Positions 37,001-57,200 are shown, counted from the stretch's first letter. The stretch: DNA of 64,000 nt from Dipylidium caninum (GCA_017562135.1 QEYB01000766.1:248001-312000), one strand, 5' to 3'. Numbers and translations are program-made. Notes: generated from the sequence alone by a model not told the origin.

Positions 37001-39942
37001 CGAAGGCGCGTCGAATCATTGCACTCGATGTGGTTGGCGGCGCCGACGCCAGGCCGTAGGGGTTCTCAAATTTCATGCCGCATACCTCCACTGACACGTC
37101 AAACTTCATCAACAGGGGTAGTGAAGCGCGGAAGACACATCGGTAGGTCAGACTCGCCTAGTAGAGTGCTGTGGATGCTCCACGCGGCCGTCTTTCCATC
37201 GTTCGTTGCCTCCACACTTGTGTGCGCGAAGCCCGTCAGGTCACCGCCACACCACACATCCAGCAGGTTAGTGCGCATTGTCTTCGGGTCAACGACGGGA
37301 AGTCCAGTCGAGAACCCGCTGGGAGCTAACTTCACACCTTCCATGGCGCTCAACACGTCCGCATCGTTCAACTCCGAACCGTAGGCGGTGATGATGACGT
37401 CCGTCTTTATTTCTACAGCCTGATCCGGATCCGAGTACCACGAACCATCGTCATTGCGTTCACGTCGCAGAAAACACAAGGCGGTAATCCTCCCGTCCGC
37501 TCCGAGACGAACTTGGTGCGGTGCCAGATTGGGCAAAAACTCGCACTTCTCCTGCCACGCCAAATCCATTTCCTCTGGCACCGGGTTGATGGTGGTGAAA
37601 CTTTTCCTGAAGGAGACAGTAACGCGCGAAGCACCACAGCGCAGCGCCGACGTCGCACAATCGAAGGCGGTGTCGCCGGCGCCCAGCACCACCACGCGTT
37701 TGCCCGCGAGGTCGGGCAACTGCGATTTCTCACACCCCAGACAGCCCTTCGATGCAGCGGACACTCGGGGCAGGAAGTCTTTAGAGGTGAGGTAGCCCTG
37801 CTTCGCTGTGAGCCCTGCAAACACACCCGTAGAATGTGGATTTGGCAGTCCAAAGCCCAGGAAGATGGCCTTATAGCCGTCAGCACGCAAACTGTTCAAA
37901 GTGATTCCAGCTGGCGCTCCACCGTGTTGGCACGACGCCTCGGCCGCGGAGGCGCTGAATGGACGTCCAGTGAAAATACGCACGCCTAAATCGCGCAGCA
38001 ATTGCAGCTCGAAGGCGATTGCGGCACCGGGCAGGCGGAACTGCGGGATCTCCATTGTACTCAGCCCTCCGGGCCGGTCTGCGCGCTCATAAATGTGCAC
38101 TTGTCGGTAGCCCAGTCGCGCTAGGAAGGTCGCGCACGAGATGCTCGCGGGTCCGCACCCCACGAGTGCGATCTTCTTGTCGTAGTGCGGATCACCAGCT
38201 GTCTTTGCCACTATCGATGGGTCCACTATCTACACCGCAACCATACACACCAGTCAAGCATAATTACACTCATCTCTCACTCGCTCCCGCCATGTCTCCA
38301 CTCCTTTAACCGTTTATTTACCTTGTCATCAAAATAATTCCCACTCGAGTCAATAAAATTGTAATAGAACTCCAGCCGACGAGAACATGAGCCTCCTGTG
38401 TCTTGTACATCGCTGATGATCCTGCTGCATCTTTGAGGTCGTTCACCTCAGATCCCACGCTGAGATGGTGCCATTAATGACTCGACAGGTAGGCGTCAAA
38501 AGTGGCCAAAAGTTCACTTCACACTTGGAATCGTCGCCATATCGACGGATAAAAATGTGTCGATATGCGTTAAATCACTAAATGAGAATTAATCGTGCAG
38601 GAGCAACTAAGACAACGAGTAATCTCCTCAACAGGCCCATTCATGATGAGCATTCCCCATTTGCGCAGCCCTTCCGTTTGCAATGTCTCCAGGAATAGGG
38701 AGAGACTCATCCTCACAACTCGATGTCTAGCGTCAACAGGCAGGAGGCAGGAATACATTAACAAAATCTGCCCCATCCCGTGCATTTTGGATTTGAAGAA
38801 AAACATTCGCGCGCGGGCAATTCATCGCCTCTTCCATCTTCTTCGTAGACAGTTACTGAACCCGTCTACCTTGGCACCCTCATCCAGGTCATTTACTACG
38901 CCAGCGACCCATGGTGATCACAATGATGTCCTTGTGTACGGAATCGAAGAAATGTCTTCCCGCTCGTCCGCCTCACCACCTTCCCCCTTTCTGAGTTCGG
39001 GTGAGTGCGAAATGATGAGCCACGATAGTGCCACGTGATATCACTGAGAAAGTCCAAGTCGCGAGAAATGGAACTTCTCACGGCGGACGCAAAGCTGCAA
39101 ATGTAGATGGAAATGGAGTTGGGTGGAGATAAGTTGGATCGAGGCTCAAAGGTCGAGAGACAGCAGGGACGAGTGTGACAGATGGACGAAGAGGTACACC
39201 CACCTGAGGTATATTCATGTTGGCGAACATCTCCACCGCGAATTGTTGCAGGCCCCCGATGTTAATGGGTCCCTCTTCGGTCGCGGTGAGGTTACAGGCG
39301 CCGACGCAAAGGTCGCTCGTCGGACAGACCATGCCACAGGTCAGGCCGTTCGGATTGTCTGACAGAATGGCCTTCGCGGCCCCGTAGTAGTTCTTCTTCC
39401 CAATGTTCCACACAAACGTCTTCACATCCAACTGCGTGGGACAGCTGTGCTGGCACGGCGCGTCGGCGCATTTCAAACACCTTGCCGCCTCGCGCAAGGC
39501 ACCGCGCTCTCCCAGAGTCGTCGTCTTGGCATCCGAGAAGTCGTAGTGCAGTGGCAACATCGCCGAATCATCCTTATCCGCATTGCGTTTCCAAAGCTTC
39601 TTCTCCTGTCAACGCCGTCAACACCCTGTTAGTGTCAGGAGCCTCAGCTCTCTCATCATGACACCGCCTACTTCGGTGGAGAAGGCCTACCTTGCGAATT
39701 TCTGTTGTGGGTTTTACAGTCGCAGCGGTGAGCACTTTGGGCTGCAGGCGCAGAACCGCCTCAATCTCCGCAGAATGCCGGCTCACCTCCTCGTGGTTCA
39801 ACGAGGAGAAGCACTTAATTCTGTTCGGGCCACTGCAGCCGTCCTCCCTTCCACAGCCTCTGGACGGGCAGGCGAATGCCCGCCGTCCAATGAGCAGCTT
39901 CACCGATTGGCGGTGGAGAATCCCCTGGACTCGATGCAGCAT
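34098..39942 (-). CDS. DPYD: Dihydropyrimidine dehydrogenase (NADP+) (one frame break)
   Basis: This enzyme catalyses NADPH-dependent reduction of uracil and thymine, the first step of pyrimidine breakdown. Predicted exons in transcript order are 39942-39691, 39605-39204, 38229-36246, 36152-36062, 34993-34686 and 34337-34098: about 1,091 aa (human 1,025). Domains in order are an N-terminal Fe-S domain ([33 protein letters not shown]); FAD site [24 protein letters not shown] site [20 protein letters not shown]; an FMN barrel with catalytic Cys in [15 protein letters not shown] and [20 protein letters not shown]; and a C-terminal two-[4Fe-4S] ferredoxin domain ([25 protein letters not shown]). 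The frame shifts between TPVDEV and DVSVEV at the AAA run 37101-37103 (+ strand). Removing one base restores perfect family alignment. The first 30 residues are basic and lack acidic residues, resembling a mitochondrial presequence, whereas the human enzyme is cytosolic. Confidence 0.95.
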
Positions 39943-40031
39943 TTCTCACACCTCGTTTAGTGCGCGTCAGACCAACATGTCGCCGTCGTCGCTGCGCCCC
40001 CCTTTTATCTCGCACTTCCTGTGGCAGCCAC

Positions 40032-40083
40032 TGACGTCGGAGCGCACTTCGACTGGCGAACTTTGAAAGTCAAGACAGCCAAT
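40032..40083 (-). promoter_or_regulatory. Putative DPYD promoter elements
   Basis: About 90-140 bp upstream of the DPYD ATG lie a CRE-like TGACGTCG (40032-40039) and a CCAAT box (40079-40083) in a locally GC-rich stretch. Position and composition fit a TATA-less housekeeping promoter. Assignment is by consensus only. Confidence 0.35.
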
Positions 40084-40140
40084 CACGCGTTGACAAAAAG
40101 TCTTCTCCCCAAATCGGCACCGTTGTCTGCGTTGCAAATA

Positions 40141-40207
40141 CACTCTCTATTTTACCTCTCCCTCCCCCTCTCTCGTTTCCTCTCTCTCTCTTACTCTCTG
40201 TCAGTCT
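40141..40207 (+). repeat. Polypyrimidine (CT-rich) low-complexity tract
   Basis: Nearly uninterrupted C/T with several CTCTCT units. It lies about 200 bp upstream of the DPYD start. Such tracts can be GAGA-type sites on the opposite strand or simple microsatellite decay. Confidence 0.6.
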
Positions 40208-42922
40208 CTTAAATAATCATGCCAAATAACAGCTAACTAATTAGGAGTCATCGTTTATTTGGAAAAATGATCGCCGTGGAAGCTTGTCAAGCCCTCTTGA
40301 GGACGGTCACCGTTGTAAATACATTCCAAAGTGCATTTATTTTGAGCCCGTAAACAGCCTCTGTTGGACTCATTCATAAAACGAGCATTTCGATTCCTAC
40401 CAGTTGGTGAGGCAACCAGACATTTGAACTACGAAAACTCCGGATCCCAAAGTTTTGTGTGTCAATAGTTGGCCCAAATCTTACTTCCTGCTGAATCCAT
40501 ATACTCCTAAACTACTCAAACGCTTTGAAAAGGCATTTGGTACATTTCGCTAAAATAATACCACCACTTCTACTGTTGCGATTGCGGCTGTGGGCAATTT
40601 CAGGCTGGTCGCAAAGATCTGAATGAGTGCAATTCCGTAAACTATGAGATTTCCATCCCACGGACCGACCACCGGTCATTTGTACAACAAGACGTCGGGG
40701 CAGCAACTATGCCGTCCCCGTTTTGCCTCTCGAAAGCGACCTCTGTTTGTAGCGACAATGGTGGACGTGCCTGGCCTCAGGGACGGTCCACCGACGACCT
40801 AATTGCCATTGTGAAGGCTAGAGGCCACTTAGCCCGCTCAGTGCGGCGGGTCGTCCATTTCCTGCCATCTTTTGGTTCGGCCGATGAGCGAAGGTACACA
40901 CCATCTATCAGCCTTCCCATAGCCGGTGTAGTCGGAAGAGGACGAAAGCACTGGATGGATGAGAACACACTAATTTCCATTTTTTCCAGACTGCGCGACA
41001 ATAATTTCACAAATCGGTCTATTCCACGATAATAGGCTTCACGCTATTTCGGTGGTCGTTGTCCTCGGCACGTAGAGTAATTTGTCAGGTCAGAAACAGA
41101 CGAACGAACTCACCATCTAGTCCAGTAGTGAGACTAACAGCAGTCCCACATGTTTGAAATTAAGCGTATTAGAAGACTGAGTTTAGTGATACGACGAAAG
41201 CCGGAAAGAGCCCTCACCATACGGCGAAAAGGCAGTCACACACAACGATCATGAGGCGGTAGGTCCGCCAGTATGCGCTGCCGGTGTATAAACATGCCAG
41301 TAAACCATGCGAGCAGAGGCGTCGACGGAACTTCAAGGTAACAACTACCCCAGGCACCGACCAAACAACAGTCAGGTGGACCCTCGGACTAGTGGGTTTG
41401 TCTCCATGACGTCGGGAAGTCACAGTTGAAAGCACAGCTGAGCGCCTCCCTCGCCAACCGGTATTTCGGCAACAGAGAAGACGGCCACAAAAAACACGTT
41501 CTGGCCAAAGTTAATCAGTCGTAAATTATTCCACTATTCATTAGCTGAGGGTATATCACACCATACAATCAGTCCGCGTTTGTGCTCGTTTCGTATTCTG
41601 GATATTATTTTTGTTTTTTTCAGATTCAAGGTTGCGACAGAAGATGAGCTTCCACTTATTGCCGATTACGGGACGAGTACTTGCAAAGGATCCCAAATTC
41701 CGTCATGAATAGTATAGGTCGCCCATATCCTCGACTAAACGTTAGCAAAATGTTCCATCATAAGAATAAAAAGTCTAATAAGGTAAAATAAACAAATCTA
41801 ATATACAGAATTGAAGATAGAAATTGCAGATGTGGGCCATTGGGTTGATGTTTCCCTAGATGGAATGAACCCTGTTAGTCCGGAGGCCACTCAGAGCCTC
41901 CGACCAGGCGAGTTCGTCGAGGCCCGTGATGCACACACGCCGACCTGCCACCACGTTGGCCGACGACGTCCGAAGAGATCCGACCAGACGATTGGTTATT
42001 CGCGATATCGAACTGAGGACTGCGTTTAGAGAAAGCGCCTCATTATGGAGAAGAGTGTAAGCGACGCAGCGTGCGATTAACTAACTTTTTCCATTTTCCC
42101 AAGTTTTTTGCGGTCGACTGATGATTTACCAATTTAGAATAGTATCAAAGAAGTGGCATTGAATGCTTAAATTTGATGGACATCCTCTAGGCCAGGTTCT
42201 TAAGCGAAAGCAACTTTATGAGTGAAATTTAAGCTCCCCTATTAACACGTCTGGAGTTGGATTATCTCAACTGTTCCAGGCATACTTTTGATTATTCACT
42301 GGGAGATTTTAACGATTTCAATTATATTCAAGCACCTCAGAATGACTGAAAATACCCAAAAACTGTTTAACGAATGCAGATCTTTGACTTACTCGACGCT
42401 GCAAAATGGAAGACATAAATATGAGAACAAACAAGTAATTCGAATGTAAAAGATTAATGAAAATAGTTTGCAAAACAGGCTCGAACAGGAGAGGCGACAT
42501 GGATCAGGCATAAAGGCATAATCAACAGAGCCAAAACAACTTTTTTGGTATTAGTACCCTTGCAGCAAAGCTATCACCATGCAAAGTTGAGGAAATTAAG
42601 ATTAATTAAAAGAAAAGCTCACTTAAAAGGTGAGAATGGACCGAAGCCCTAGATTCTTAAAGCCTTGACTAAATAGCTACGAAAGGTTTATATCTACAAA
42701 TTCCACTGCTTATTACAAATAAACCAAGGATGTATAAACAAAGTTGAGTATTCCGTAGTTAACTAATTGATAAAACGGGGAAAAAGCAACACAGAAAAAG
42801 AGATGAGGCCTCCACAAGGAGAACAGAAATTAAGTGTCCCAGTCAGAGCTGCCAACTAGTTTTTTGTCGGTGGATTGAAATGAACAAGTTTACGCGGTAT
42901 CTGATGGTTTGGAGACTCAAAA

Positions 42923-50194
<7,272 letters not shown>

Positions 50195-51092
50195 AGTAAA
50201 AGGGCTAACAAGTCGCAAACTCTCAGAAATATGCGCACAATTTGGAACTTCAGTTCACGCGGGCCTACGGGTGACCTATGCGTTCACACAACCTAAGATC
50301 ACAATATTACAAATTTTCACGATGCAAGGTAACTTATTCCATTAAGTTCACAGAAGGCAAAGATGACAGACATCTACAGAGGTATATAATTTGTTGGTAT
50401 AAGACAGGGACGGATGAGTATATTGGCAAAATCTTAGGAAATTATAAAAACATTGATATCCAAATGGCCAACAAGGATGCGATTTACGTTTTCTGATTGA
50501 TAATGTTTTTGATATTTTTGAGAGTGTGACCCCCTCTTCTGAAATTACACCAGGAATACGGATCCCCGATCCAGGCTTGTATCAAATTTGCCAAATTAAA
50601 TAAGATCAAAATCAATTATCCACACCACTAAAGTTAAAATTCCTCGTGTCCGTGCCGAACTATAGCGACTGGCATCTCACGCATATTCCCCGAGGCCAGA
50701 ATGCCCAGTCCCCTTAAATTCTTTCTCTAATAATTGCGGTTACTGAAGAAGAAGGTCACAGTCGAATACGAACGCTAACCACAGTGTGCCTATCTAAAAT
50801 TTTTTTATTGACAGTAGCCTGAGTGCATAAAACCCTCTATTTTCTTTGTAAAATATTACCGCATTATTTGCGGACACCGTCGTTTGTGTTAAAAGTTCAT
50901 AAACCTGTTCTGTATTGAACATTTAGAATAATTTCTGTGCTAGTAATCACATAGCTTCTGGACACCTAACGCTTAAAGTATATCATTTGCACCCTCTACG
51001 CATACTTCGTTTTAACGGGCTCTAACCTCTCTATCTTTGGCTTGTTAGCTTTTGGGCGAGTTGTGTGTGTTTGCACGTGATAACTTGCCAGT
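50195..51092. other. Divergent intergenic region, RECQL5 / RSL24D1
   Basis: About 900 bp between two divergently transcribed genes, so it must carry both promoters. No coding segment was recognised. A small frame at 50278-50496 lacks homology. Confidence 0.5.
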
Positions 51093-51760
51093 ATGCGGAT
51101 TTACCGATGCTGGTTTTGTTCCAGCCCTATTTATCCTGGCCATGGAATAATGTTCGTCAGAAACGACTGCAAAGTAATACTACGAAGGTTTTCTTGATCG
51201 CTTAGGAATTCCGGTTTTGTCGTGGCAAATGTCATAAGGCTTTTAAGAAAAAGAGAGCTCCCCGAAAGACCAGGTGGACTAAGACGTATAGGAAAGTTTC
51301 CAGGAAGGAACTAAGCGACGACTTTGCCCAAACGTTCGAAAGGAAGAGAAATGTTCTCCAAAAATATAGCCGGGAAACCCTCACTACGACATGTAAGATA
51401 CTAGCTAAGATTCTGATCATCCTCTCTAGTGAATGCCATTCAAACCATCAACAACATCAAGCAGAAGCGCGAGGCATTATTCGTTGTAAAAAGGCTTAAG
51501 AAGGGCGTCGAGTTACGCAAGAAGGAAGATATTAGGCTGGTTGAAACTCAAATGCATCTTATTAGGGCTCCTAACGGTAAGTCCCGTTTTAACGTGATTT
51601 TATGAATTTAGCGAGGGAAACTGAAACGGTTGAAGAGAAACAAAGCGATGCCGTCGAACTGATGGATGTCGAAATGGAGGAAATGGAATCCAAACTTGAA
51701 AGGAGTCCACTACCGCATGCCCCGAAGCGTTTGGCGAAGAAGCTTCTTGCTAAACAATGA
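51093..51760 (+). CDS. RSL24D1: RSL24D1 (RLP24), 60S pre-ribosome maturation factor
   Basis: This eL24-like placeholder protein joins pre-60S particles in the nucleolus and is exchanged for eL24 in the cytoplasm. Exons are 51093-51173, 51206-51392, 51430-51576 and 51612-51760: 187 aa (human 163). All three introns are ultra-short (32, 37 and 35 nt). The N-terminus [18 protein letters not shown] then IMFVRNDC and [20 protein letters not shown] gives the four-Cys zinc module of the L24e/TRASH fold. [32 protein letters not shown] and MHLIRAP are also family-typical. The acidic then basic tail is longer than in human. It is convergent with RWDD4, 446 bp away. The single-frame view would miss this gene because each exon is short. 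Confidence 0.95.
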
Positions 51761-52206
51761 ATCTGTCCTCATCCTGTACAGCTACCTCCATTGCTCAACC
51801 CATACCCTGTAAATCCCCACATTGTGTTACTGCTTCAATTCTTAATCTTTATCGGGAGTACTGCGTCTTTCTGCGCACTAGCCTCCATTCGATGTCCGAC
51901 CTCTTAATTAGACATTGGCGGTTTTATTATCAACGAGTTTATCTATCTCCTACCCCACGGTCACAATCACTACTAGCATTACTTACCGGTTAATTATAAT
52001 ATCGGCCAAAGCCATTTAGTCTAAGGATTGGCCATGTTCATAAGCCTTTTAGAAAAGTTTATGTTCTCAAATCGGTTATGCCCGTGGGGTAACTCGCTAT
52101 GCATCTCTGAGGAAAGGGAGTTTTAAGACGTCGACTTCCTGTCCACCGGTTGGAATAGAAATTCGAGAAGTTATTGAAGACGTGTAATATTGTTAAAAAG
52201 TGGGTC
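51761..52206. other. Convergent intergenic region, RSL24D1 / RWDD4
   Basis: The 446 bp between the two stop codons must contain both 3' UTRs. TTTATT at about 51921 on the + strand is a candidate AATAAA for RWDD4. I do not see a clear AATAAA for RSL24D1. No coding segment was recognised. Confidence 0.45.
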
Positions 52207-53266
52207 CTAGCTAGACGTATTCCTCTGGTTACCTGTCTGTCTCAGATGCTTGATGACGTCAACCCAATTCCAACCTCTCGGCAGATCGCCGGTTTCATCC
52301 CTCTTATTTAACTGCTTTCTTTTTTGTGCCTTCGTCAAATCACAAGTCTTCTTTCTTTCTTTTGTGATCTGAATTACCAGAAATTCGTTAACTTAACATA
52401 CAGACCGTGGTGACATTTTCTCTTTCATTTTGTTGATATGCGGACTTGGTAATTGGTTTCCTGGACTCCCGCAGCTGATTGGCATATACCTCCTCATTGT
52501 CTCGCAAATGCTCAATAAGAGTGAATGTAAGTGGTTCTCCATTATTTTTTAATGCAATTTCGTTTAGCTCTTTAACTATACTGTCCTTTATGGACTGAGG
52601 TACATGGTGGTTACAAAACTCGTCCAAATCCACTAAAGGTGGGGTGAAAGGGTAGCCTTCAGGCCATGAAATATTGACTACGAATGACTCGAGAGTTCCA
52701 GGTTTTCCTACCTATGATAAATTATTATTAGAAGCATGATGATGAGAATTACCCTAAACTGGATTTTATAATCATCGGAGACAATTAACTCCTCGGGAGT
52801 GTAAATAGACTCGAGAACGCTTCTTTCCTCCTGAAATTGGGAAGATTAGATGTTTTATGAGGGAGTCCTTTGTGAAAAAACCTTAGTTGGACATCGAGAA
52901 GCTTGATACCATGTATTACGTCGGGAAGTTTCCGATGTTTAAAAAAATTAACTGAGAAGAGACGGTTGCATGCAGTTGCATATAAGTAAAGTGACGTCCA
53001 TACCATTAACCTGGTAAGATAATGGCTTACAGGCATTACTGATTTAGGGTTGGAGGAAAGCAAAGTGCAACGTGTCAAAATGACTGGCTAGAAAGTTGGG
53101 ACAAAAAGCAAATCTTAAGGATATATAACGTAGTTGAGGTGCGGCTAGATAGGGTTAATCGTGGTAAAACTAACCAAAATGAAACGCGCCCGAGGAGAGA
53201 CTAAGTAAGAAAATAATCAATCGATGGGTCAGGCGAACGTACCGCCCGGGGACTTGGAAGATCCAT
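52207..53266 (-). CDS. RWDD4: RWD domain-containing protein 4 (RWDD4)
   Basis: RWDD4 is a small conserved protein of poorly known function with an RWD (ubiquitin-E2-like) fold. Exons in transcript order are 53266-53243 (eight codons), 52830-52753, 52711-52406 and 52368-52207, giving 189 aa, almost exactly the human length (188). Family marks are ERSVLESIYTPEEL, FVVNISWPEGYPFTPP (RWD core with YPxxxP), TLIEHLRDNEE, TKAQKRK and the near-invariant LPRGWNWVDVIKHL at the C-terminus. Introns between exons 2 and 3 (41 nt) and 3 and 4 (37 nt) are ultra-short. The first exon is the least certain part: it was chosen because ATG plus eight codons ends in a GTACGT donor in phase and restores the expected length. 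The last exon would be missed if the frame at 52388 were taken as the end. Confidence 0.9.
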
Positions 53267-54226
53267 ATTAACGTAAATAAGTGGGAGTTGGCATTCTTAA
53301 TACGGGATCACTTGTTCCCTAAACGATTGCTTGCTGCAATTAATGTATGCTACCTCAATTTTACTTAATGGGGTCTGGCTATAAAGGCATGTATACTTTT
53401 TAATATTTTTGGTTTGCACGTGAGGGTTACTGACTCCGCCTAACTATCGAGATTGTCGTATCTACGCTTTGCAGCATACAAAGTTTGTTTGTCATATTTA
53501 GGTCCAGTGCCACGTTAAAGGTCTATTGGGATGCATATAAATCGAAGTATATTGTTTTGTACGGCATTAACATATCGCTTTGCAAATACCTATTCAAAAA
53601 CAACTTTGTGCGCCGCTGTTATCCTACACATTCTTTCTTGGCGACTTTGCTTTATTTCTTGGTTGCTGGATATGCTTATCTTCCGAGATATATAACTTTC
53701 AACTCATGCCTTTCTTTGTATCGTCTAACTGGCATTTGATAGTTGAATGGCACATTTCCGAAGCGCTGGTGTTTATTGATAGTATCATGTAATGGCTCAA
53801 CTCCTACCTGTTTATTGAATATTTTGTTCGTTTACCACAGTCGTTATTTCTATTGATGAAGCCAACCATTTCTCATCCTTTCATACCATTTTATTACTGT
53901 TTCCTTGCGCGTTTTCCGTGATATAAGCCATAGGGGATTGTACCCTTTAGATAAACCCAGCACGTTAATTCCTGATCCTACTTTGTATATAATACAGTTA
54001 TCATGGTGACTACTCTACTTGATTGTGGTCCGTCTATTTTTTACACGTCCTTTACCAAGTCGATTGCCGTGTTATTTAACGAAATCCTATGCCTTGCGCT
54101 ATTGTTCGATATTTAATATAAAACTGCTTTTCGTTCAGTACGGCTGCATACAATGTAAATTTACTGGTTAGTGGACCGCAACTTATGTTTATAATTTTCC
54201 TGATTTCGTTATATTAGAATATCAAA
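53267..54226. other. Divergent intergenic region, RWDD4 / ZRANB1
   Basis: About 960 bp, AT-rich, separating divergent genes. No exon was recognised. At its right end ATATTAG (ending at 54217) is a splice-acceptor-like site 9 nt before the ZRANB1 ATG. Confidence 0.5.
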
Positions 54227-57200
54227 ATGTCCGAAGATCTTAAGAAATGGGCATGCCCACGCTGCACATACGAGAATTGGCCGCGTTCCCGTCGTTGTAC
54301 CCTCTGCAGCTTATCTCGAAATCCTCCACGTTCTGCGGAGGCTGAAGAGTCACCCTGTGTCGAATCTATTAATTCTAAGTTGCTTACCGGTGGCTGGACA
54401 TGTCCGTCCTGTACATTTGACAATTGGGGCGCTTCAGGAACTTGTATACAGTGCGGTACCACCTCACCTTTCGCATCCTCCTCTAAACAGCCTTCTACTG
54501 ACTTTTCGCCACCGTCCTCTTCTCTCACATCGTTAGGTGTCGTTAAGTGGACTTGTCCATCATGCACTTATGAAAACTGGCCCAAGTCTAGACACTGTGT
54601 AATGTGTAAATCTCAACCCCCTTCATCATCTCCCACCCCTTCTAGTCCACCCGCAACTGCCCTTGGCCAACTTGATTGGATTTCAGCCTGCAAGGCCGTC
54701 GTCACGGGGGATTCTGAGGCCCTTCACAAACTCGTCACCTCTGACTCTCATGACCTGTCCTCACATCATCTTACTTTACAAGATTGTCAGACGCTGGAGC
54801 GTTGCTGCGCTGGCGAGTGCGGCATCATCAGACCTGGTATTTCATTATTAGACCTCGCCAGAGCTTTTAATCGGACTGAGTGGATCAACAGTCTTTCAGC
54901 CCTGTTTCCATCAACTTCCCAGGGCAGACCAAATGTCAAACGTTCGGTTTGTCAGGCGAGTGCGTGTGCGGCGAAGGAGTTACGTTATCTCCTAGATCGC
55001 TGTGTACGTCAAAGAAAAGGATTGTTTAACTGTTCCTATCTCACTGAATTTGGAACATTTTATCTTCCCTCAGAGGTCAGGGAGTTGCCTGGCTCAGTAC
55101 AAGATTTAATGATCAGGGAGCTATGCGATACTGAAGTTCAAAATGGTTGGTTTACTAGTTTCTCTTAACTTTATGGTATTTAGAATTGGAGGTACGAAGC
55201 AAGGTAATCAATTGGTGGGTCGTTGATGGAAAGCAAAATCAACCTACGAGCCGGCTTTTGGCTCTGTGGAACCGGACCGACGGTGATTGTCTGCTAGATA
55301 GTATTATGCAAGTAAGTACCGGGTGGAATTAAATTGTAAATTTACGGGCAAATTTCACTAACATTCTACACTTAGTCATTTGTAGTAACTTGAAAGATTT
55401 TGAAGTTTTGAACAATTCATAATAAGTTGAAATGTTGCAGCTTTTTTCTCAGCGATGCACCGTCACAACAGCGTAAGCTTTTTGTTTTTTTTTTTATATC
55501 CCCTCCACCCTTAAAAGTATTACTTTATGGATGTAACAGAGCTTATGGCATATTAAACATCTAATAAGCTAATAGGGTACAGCTTTGATTTCATGTTACC
55601 TGACCTCACATTAACGCACGACGTGTTTGTACAAAGAAGGCTGCAAGTGGAATTAACAATGTTTAGTACAGCATTCGAACATCAAACGGCAGTGGCACAA
55701 AACCTTATGACTAACTTGAGTACGAAATAAGCTTGTGAGAAAGCTGAGCACCGTTTAAAGACGGTACTTTGTAAAATTACGCACTGATGAAAAGTAAACC
55801 GTATTGCTCGTCTCTGTTGCTTGCACGTGGGTTGCATATTATTATAAACATAAACCCAAATAGCTGTCTTCTTTTTTTGGACAGGCTTGCTGGGGAGTGT
55901 TCGATCAACAGAGCACCCTGCGCCACGCACTATTCAAAAGCATCAGGGTATGCGAAAGACAATTTTACCAGATCTGGCGTGAGCACGAGGTTCATCAGGC
56001 AGCCAGCCAGTATCGTCCGGATGATGAACAACTTCTACGCGATTGGCGGTCTGCCTTAAAGGCCGCCAGTCTAACGCGTGCGTCCTCATGTTTTCAAAAC
56101 AAAAGTGGTGGGGAGGGGAGGGTGGCGGCCTGATAGCAGCGGTTTGGCCAGAGTGATTGGTTGACGTCACGTGATTTCAGATGGTCGGATAGGCTTGGCG
56201 TCTGAGGCCATCGATGGACGGTTAATCATAGCTATCCTGAACATTTATTCGTATTCTGCTTTGTCTTCGGAATCTTAGACATTATCAGTTGATTATAAGC
56301 GTGAACTATTACGATCTTGATTTCGAGGAGCCTAAAATCCATGTATTAGGTAGCTAATAGTAAATGAAGTTGAATTGTCGTTAGCATCCGAATTGCTACT
56401 TTTACTGGTTTAGGTAAATCGAAATGCCTATTTGATTTGTCCCAATGCTTATTGTGCTTCAAATGTTTCTCTGATAATTATTTCATGCAATCTGCTAACA
56501 TGTTTGTACTTTTCATTTCCCCACTTTTTGAATGAAAGATGTTTAATTGGTGAATTTTTCACAGTACTACCGTTAGTTCGTCAAACTCGCCAAAACTGCA
56601 GGGAATTTCCATTAATGCTAGCATTAATTGGCGTTTCGAAGGCGTAACCTCTTAACGGATCATGGGGGGTCAACCCTTTGCTTAGGGCTTCTCGCTTTTT
56701 TTATGGTGATATTCTCCCTCTTTTTCTGGCAGGCTCACCGCTAGAGCAAATTCACATCTTCGTCCTTGCACACGTCCTGCGTCGGCCAATCATTGTCTAC
56801 AGTGTTAAATATATTCACAATTGTCGCGACGAACCAATCGGACTTGCCAATTTTGAAGGTCAGTGATCAATGTAGTTTGATGCGGCATATTAACACCTAA
56901 TAGACTTAACCTCCTAAATAATCTCACTTTGGTTAGTTGGGATATTTCTCTGCAAGGTAACTGAGGCTGTCGGATTGACGCAGATGACGTCGAGAATGCA
57001 TAGGTGCCGTAAGATGTGATGGGTTTAAGTCTTTTGCGCTGTAGTACCTGGAGTGGTCTTAGATCAGCATTTTCACTGATTTGTACAACGAGTAGAGTAA
57101 TGGGCATTATTCAAATAACAAATTTTCGGGAATGATCTTTTGCTTTTTGTTATATTATTCCTAATTGAGGGGATTAGTTTTTACCTACCTCTAAATGTGA

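Larger units (their letters stand above)
39943..42922. other. Intergenic, DPYD 5' flank to RECQL5 3' flank
   Basis: About 3 kb without a supported gene. The left end holds the likely DPYD promoter, followed by a CT-rich tract at about 40141-40207. Small frames at 40.7-41.0 kb and 41.8-42.0 kb show no recognisable homology. A possible extra RECQL5 terminal exon lies at about 42322-42383 (- strand) and is discussed under RECQL5. Confidence 0.45.

Noticed and set aside
34028..37989. Several + strand frames of 90-160 codons across the DPYD exons
   Set aside because: They arise from the GC-rich coding sequence of DPYD on the opposite strand and lack homology.
51232..51420. - strand frame over RSL24D1 exon 2
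   Set aside because: It is the complement of a conserved RSL24D1 exon.
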